From Arthrobacter sp. StoSoilB5 (GTDB taxonomy: Bacteria; Actinomycetota; Actinomycetes; Actinomycetales; Micrococcaceae), in the NCBI RefSeq assembly GCF_019977235.1, contig NZ_AP024646.1:4278001-4342000 (forward strand): 64,000 nucleotides of DNA, given 5' to 3'. Below, piece by piece: positions 61,177 to 64,000 of this stretch. Below the pieces are notes generated by a model that made no database searches, was not told the DNA's origin, and saw only the letters and a list, made by a program, of their open reading frames with translations. How positions within the stretch are numbered: position 1 is the first letter of the stretch; each line of letters begins with the position of its first letter. The translations under genes and the position numbers were made by a program.

Positions 61177-61213
61177 AAGGAGCGGGGCGTGCACAATGTA
61201 CGCCCCGCTCCTT
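61177..61213 (+). terminator. Terminator of the RLP cassette
   Basis: Perfect 14-base arms (AAGGAGCGGGGCGT and complement) with a 9-base loop lie 15 bases after the permease stop, followed by ACTAT. The A-run on the left side would serve the minus strand. Confidence 0.75.
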
Positions 61214-61322
61214 ACTATCCGCAGCCGGCTAAGAGATACCTCCAGTCAAGGCGGAAGTCCGTCGCGAAAGGCCCCGCTGAAGTTCAGCATCAGGCGGAAA
61301 GCCAGTCATGAAAGGAACAACA

Positions 61323-61574
61323 ATGAGTGCGCAACCACAAATGGCGGATTTCCCCACGCTTCCAGCCGGAGCCCGCCCACTGAGCTATTACAACTGGATC
61401 CACCTCAACCCCGGCGACAGAATCATCGTCAAACGAAGCGGATTCGCACCCGAACAAGGCACCGTGGACGAAGTCAGCGAAGATGCCAGCTACTTCTGGG
61501 TCTGGATCGACGGCCAAAGCCGAATCCTGATCTTTCACGGCGACGGATCTGCCATTCACAAGGTCCTTCCCTAG
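61323..61574 (+). CDS. Small hypothetical protein
   Basis: The ATG at 61323 has AAAGGA six bases upstream and gives 83 residues; an ATG at 61308 is also in frame. The sequence (ARPLSYYNWIHLNPGDRIIVKRSGFAPEQGTVDEVSEDASYFWVWIDG) looks like a small SH3-like beta barrel. No family was recognised. Confidence 0.55.
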   Translation: MSAQPQMADFPTLPAGARPLSYYNWIHLNPGDRIIVKRSGFAPEQGTVDEVSEDASYFWVWIDGQSRILIFHGDGSAIHKVLP

Positions 61575-61917
61575 CCTTCGGCCCGGCAGGCGGTCATCCC
61601 TGCGACGCACCCAAGAAAGCGAACCAGTATTCCACTGGCCGACTACGCCGCCCCACTCCGGAGGAAGATGACTTCTTCGGAAACGTCTGGCGGCGGTTCC
61701 GCCAAAACGGCAACGTGTGCTAGGAGAACGGTTCGCCAGGCATCCAGACTCGGTGTTCCGTCTTGAAAAACAAAAGCTTTTCGAGACACTGTTCCAGGCG
61801 TCGGAGGAGCCAGCTGCGGACTGAGAAACCCGGGCTAGCCGATGTCCCGGAAACACGTCTCACGGTAAATCGTCTCAGCATAGCCTCATGACGGACTTTT
61901 TGAGTCAGAATGGCCTG
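61575..61917. other. Junction region before the transposon genes
   Basis: No gene was recognised. CGTCTCA occurs twice, at 61856-61862 and 61871-61877, and could be part of a transposon end or resolution site. The exact transposon terminus could not be fixed because the right end is outside the window. Confidence 0.35.
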
Positions 61918-62514
61918 ATGGGGCAATTGGGCTACACACGGGTGAGTACTTCGAACCAGGATGCCCAGCTGCAGCTCGACGCTCTGCTCTCCGTCGGCGT
62001 GCAAAAGCGCGACGTCTTCGCCGACGTAACCTCGGGAAGTAAGACGGCGATCGAACGGCCCGGGATGAAGAGGCTCCTCGAGTACGCCGAGGAGGGCGAC
62101 ACCGTCGTTGTGTGGCGGGTTGACCGGCTGGGCCGGTCACTGATCGACGTGCTGAACACCGTGAACCTGCTGCGCGAACGCGGCATCCAGGTCCGATCCA
62201 TCTCAGACGGTATCGACCCGGCGACCTCCACAGGCCGGCTGATGCTGAACATGCTCGCCACCTTGGCCGAATATGAGCGCGAGCTGATCGTCGAGCGGGT
62301 CAATGCCGGCATCGCTGCCGCCAGACATAACGGAACGCGCTTTGGCCGTCCGCTGACGGACCCGGTTGTCATTGCGGACAAGCTGGCGATCGCGCAGGAC
62401 GCCCGGGCGAAGGGACGCACCGCGGAAGACGCCGCCCGTCTCGTTGGGTGGAGCCGTGCCACTCTTTACCGCCACCAGCAAGCCCTCGCCGCCCGCGAGA
62501 GCACCAGAACGTAG
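61918..62514 (+). CDS. Serine recombinase (resolvase/invertase)
   Basis: From the ATG at 61918 the protein has 198 residues; an ATG at 61888 would add ten. GYTRVSTSNQD carries the catalytic Ser10; ADVTSGSKTAIERPGMKRLL and VWRVDRLGRSLIDVLNTV follow, then MLNMLATLAEYERELIVERVNAGIAAAR and a C-terminal HTH (RTAEDAARLVGWSRATLYRHQQAL). It would resolve transposition cointegrates. Ends with TAG in the same frame as the next gene. Confidence 0.92.
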   Translation: MGQLGYTRVSTSNQDAQLQLDALLSVGVQKRDVFADVTSGSKTAIERPGMKRLLEYAEEGDTVVVWRVDRLGRSLIDVLNTVNLLRERGIQVRSISDGIDPATSTGRLMLNMLATLAEYERELIVERVNAGIAAARHNGTRFGRPLTDPVVIADKLAIAQDARAKGRTAEDAARLVGWSRATLYRHQQALAARESTRT

Positions 62515-62520
62515 GTAATC

Positions 62521-63906
62521 CTGAACGGCGATGAGCGCTGGAAAGTCCTTCGACTCTACGTCGAGGACCAGATCCCGCTTGCCGCCCTCGCCCGCGAAAC
62601 CGGAATCAGCACCCGCACTCTTCAACGCTGGCTCCGGCTCTACCGGACTGGTGGCGGGAGTGCTCTTGACCAGCATCCACGCGCCGATGCCGGCATGCGT
62701 CGCACAGACGCAGGAACGGTTAGATTTATCGAGGGACTCGCGCTGACCAGACCGCGCCCGAGTATCGCAACGTTGCACCGACTTGCGGCGGCCGAAGCGG
62801 GCAGACGAGGCGCCCAGGCGCCGAGTTACTCCGTGGTCCGCAAGATCGTCCAGGCACTGGACCCCGCCCTGGTGACCCTGGCTCTCGAAGGTCCCGCATC
62901 CTACCGGGACCGGCATGAACTTGTCCTTCGCCGCCGCGCCGACCGCCCAAACCAAATCTGGCAAGCGGACCACACCCAACTCGACATCCTCATCAACGGC
63001 GCCAACGGCAAACCCGACCGGCCCTGGCTGACGACAGTGATGGACGATTACTCCCGGGCGCTCTGCGGCTACACCGTCTTCACCGGTGCGCCCTCAGCGC
63101 TCAACACAGCCCTCGCCCTCCGGCAGGCCATCTGGCGCAAGAGTGATCCCAGCTGGGCAATGTGCGGACTGCCCGACATCCTGCACGTGGACCACGGCTC
63201 CGACTTCACCAGCCACCACCTTGAACACACCGCCATCGAGCTGCACATCCGCATCATCCACTCGACCATCGCCCGGCCCCAGGGCCGGGGAAAGATCGAG
63301 CGGTTCTTCGGGACCATCAACACCGAAGTTCTCCCCACCCTCCCCGGACATCTGGGACCGGGGAACAGGAAACCCCAGCCCGCACTCGATCTCCCCGGAC
63401 TGGATCGCACCATCGGAGACTTCGTCGCCGCCTACAACGACCGGCCCCACAGCGAGATCGGTATTTCACCACGGGATGCTTGGGTCGCCGACGGCTGGCT
63501 TCCCCGGATGCCCGAAAGCCTGGAGGACCTCGACGGACTCCTCCTGACAGTTCCAAAGAACCGAACCGTGCAACGCGACGGCATCCACTTTCAAGGCCAG
63601 CGCTACCTCTCACCCACGCTCGCCCCTTTCGTGGGGCAAACCGTCACCATCCGCTACGACCCCCGGGACATCTCCGAAATCCGCGTCTACGATCACGACA
63701 CCTTTATCTGCGTCGCCATCGACGAAGACCACCCCAACCTTCGACTGAGTCTGCGGGACATCGAGGCCGCACGCAGAGCGCGCCGGAAAGAACTGCGCCG
63801 CACCATCAACGACCGCATTCCAACAATCACCAGCCGAGAAGAACCGCACATCACTGAACCAGTACGGCGCCGCCGCCGACTTCGCACCTACGAAGAGGAC
63901 GAATGA
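62521..63906 (+). CDS. DDE transposase (TniA/Mu-type integrase core)
   Basis: The frame is open from 62515. Its N-terminal HTH (ERWKVLRLYVEDQIPLAALARETGISTRTLQRWLRLYR) needs a start upstream of the first ATG (62695), yet only CTG at 62521 is available. The integrase core has Asp in WQADHTQLD (~149), Asp in HVDHGSDFTS (~224) and Glu in GRGKIERFFG (~260). A Mu C-terminal beta domain and a basic tail follow. It overlaps the ATPase gene by ATGA. About 461 residues from CTG. Confidence 0.88.
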   Translation: MNGDERWKVLRLYVEDQIPLAALARETGISTRTLQRWLRLYRTGGGSALDQHPRADAGMRRTDAGTVRFIEGLALTRPRPSIATLHRLAAAEAGRRGAQAPSYSVVRKIVQALDPALVTLALEGPASYRDRHELVLRRRADRPNQIWQADHTQLDILINGANGKPDRPWLTTVMDDYSRALCGYTVFTGAPSALNTALALRQAIWRKSDPSWAMCGLPDILHVDHGSDFTSHHLEHTAIELHIRIIHSTIARPQGRGKIERFFGTINTEVLPTLPGHLGPGNRKPQPALDLPGLDRTIGDFVAAYNDRPHSEIGISPRDAWVADGWLPRMPESLEDLDGLLLTVPKNRTVQRDGIHFQGQRYLSPTLAPFVGQTVTIRYDPRDISEIRVYDHDTFICVAIDEDHPNLRLSLRDIEAARRARRKELRRTINDRIPTITSREEPHITEPVRRRRRLRTYEEDE

Positions 63907-64000
63907 TGAACACCACCTTCATCGTCACCAAAGAACACCGACGCTTCACCGAGTTCGCCAACACAGTCCGAAAAGAACGAACAATAGGCATCTGCCACGG
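63903..64000 (+). CDS. TniB-like ATPase, 3'-truncated by the window
   Basis: An ATG ATG pair at 63903/63906 overlaps the transposase stop. The 33 visible residues (NTTFIVTKEHRRFTEFANTVRK, then RTIGICHG) match the start of AAA-type transposition ATPases, ending at the Walker A approach. Assignment rests on position and this short stretch. Confidence 0.6.
   Translation, partial: MMNTTFIVTKEHRRFTEFANTVRKERTIGICH

Larger units (their letters stand above)
61856..64000 (+). mobile_element. Left part of a Tn5053/Tn552-like transposon
   Basis: Resolvase, DDE transposase and an overlapping ATPase gene in one direction match the res-tniA-tniB type of transposon. The left limit is uncertain (somewhere between 61575 and 61888) and the element runs past the window. 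Confidence 0.7.

Overview
The window is high-GC DNA densely packed with genes, and its gene content points to a soil actinobacterium of the Arthrobacter/Paenarthrobacter kind: an actinobacterial phenylacetate (paa) gene set, many GTG starts, LacI/TetR/GntR-controlled sugar and aromatic catabolism, and predicted leaderless messages. No rRNA or tRNA gene was recognised. The first gene is cut by the left edge and an ATPase gene is cut by the right edge.

Layout. 1-6.8 kb: end of a TPP-dependent E1/transketolase-like enzyme, then the paaABCDE-paaG operon on the minus strand. 6.9-11.4 kb: low-molecular-weight phosphatase, a LysM protein with a sortase-like C-terminus, a TasA-like secreted protein, and phoD behind a three-unit PHO box. 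11.6-26.2 kb: signalling, with a large hybrid histidine kinase overlapping a response-regulator diguanylate cyclase, a prolyl oligopeptidase, a TetR/SnoaL pair, a methyltransferase, a second histidine kinase with a degenerate receiver, and a divergent locus of a 57-residue secreted peptide gene, a TPR gene and a GGDEF-EAL gene. 26.3-29.4 kb: paaI-paaK-paaR. 30.1-35.9 kb: LacI-controlled transporter, sulfatase and nucleoside hydrolase. 36-38.1 kb: paaZ. 38.4-45.6 kb: tyrosine phosphatase, then a LacI-controlled sugar ABC importer with ThuA and Gfo/Idh/MocA genes. 45.7-54.5 kb: SGNH hydrolase, an acetyltransferase, the paaJ-paaF-paaH beta-oxidation operon, small proteins and an amino-acid permease. 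55.3-61.2 kb: a GntR-controlled cassette of RuBisCO-like protein, DUF1537 kinase, Zn-dehydrogenase and KDG-type permease. 61.9-64 kb: left part of a resolvase/DDE-transposase/ATPase transposon.

How it works together. The four paa transcription units supply a complete phenylacetyl-CoA route: PaaK ligase, PaaABCDE epoxidase, PaaG isomerase, PaaZ ring opening, PaaF/PaaH/PaaJ beta-oxidation and the PaaI thioesterase. Each unit has a similar palindrome overlapping or abutting its -10 element, which is the pattern expected if the TetR protein downstream of paaK (PaaR) represses them all. The sugar cassettes likewise carry palindromes placed on visible promoters next to their own regulators.

Most unusual items: (1) a short secreted peptide with two copies of an IGWWPN motif, divergent from a Rap-sized TPR protein that is translationally coupled to a c-di-GMP enzyme, with a palindrome on the shared promoter; (2) a 32-bp tandem-repeat family at three sites around paaZ; (3) a transposase frame that follows its resolvase in the same frame after a single TAG and has no ATG/GTG/TTG start for its N-terminal HTH; (4) an RLP/DUF1537 kinase cassette of probable apionate type; (5) very long near-perfect hairpins at several gene ends, one of them at the breakpoint of a truncated oxidoreductase gene.
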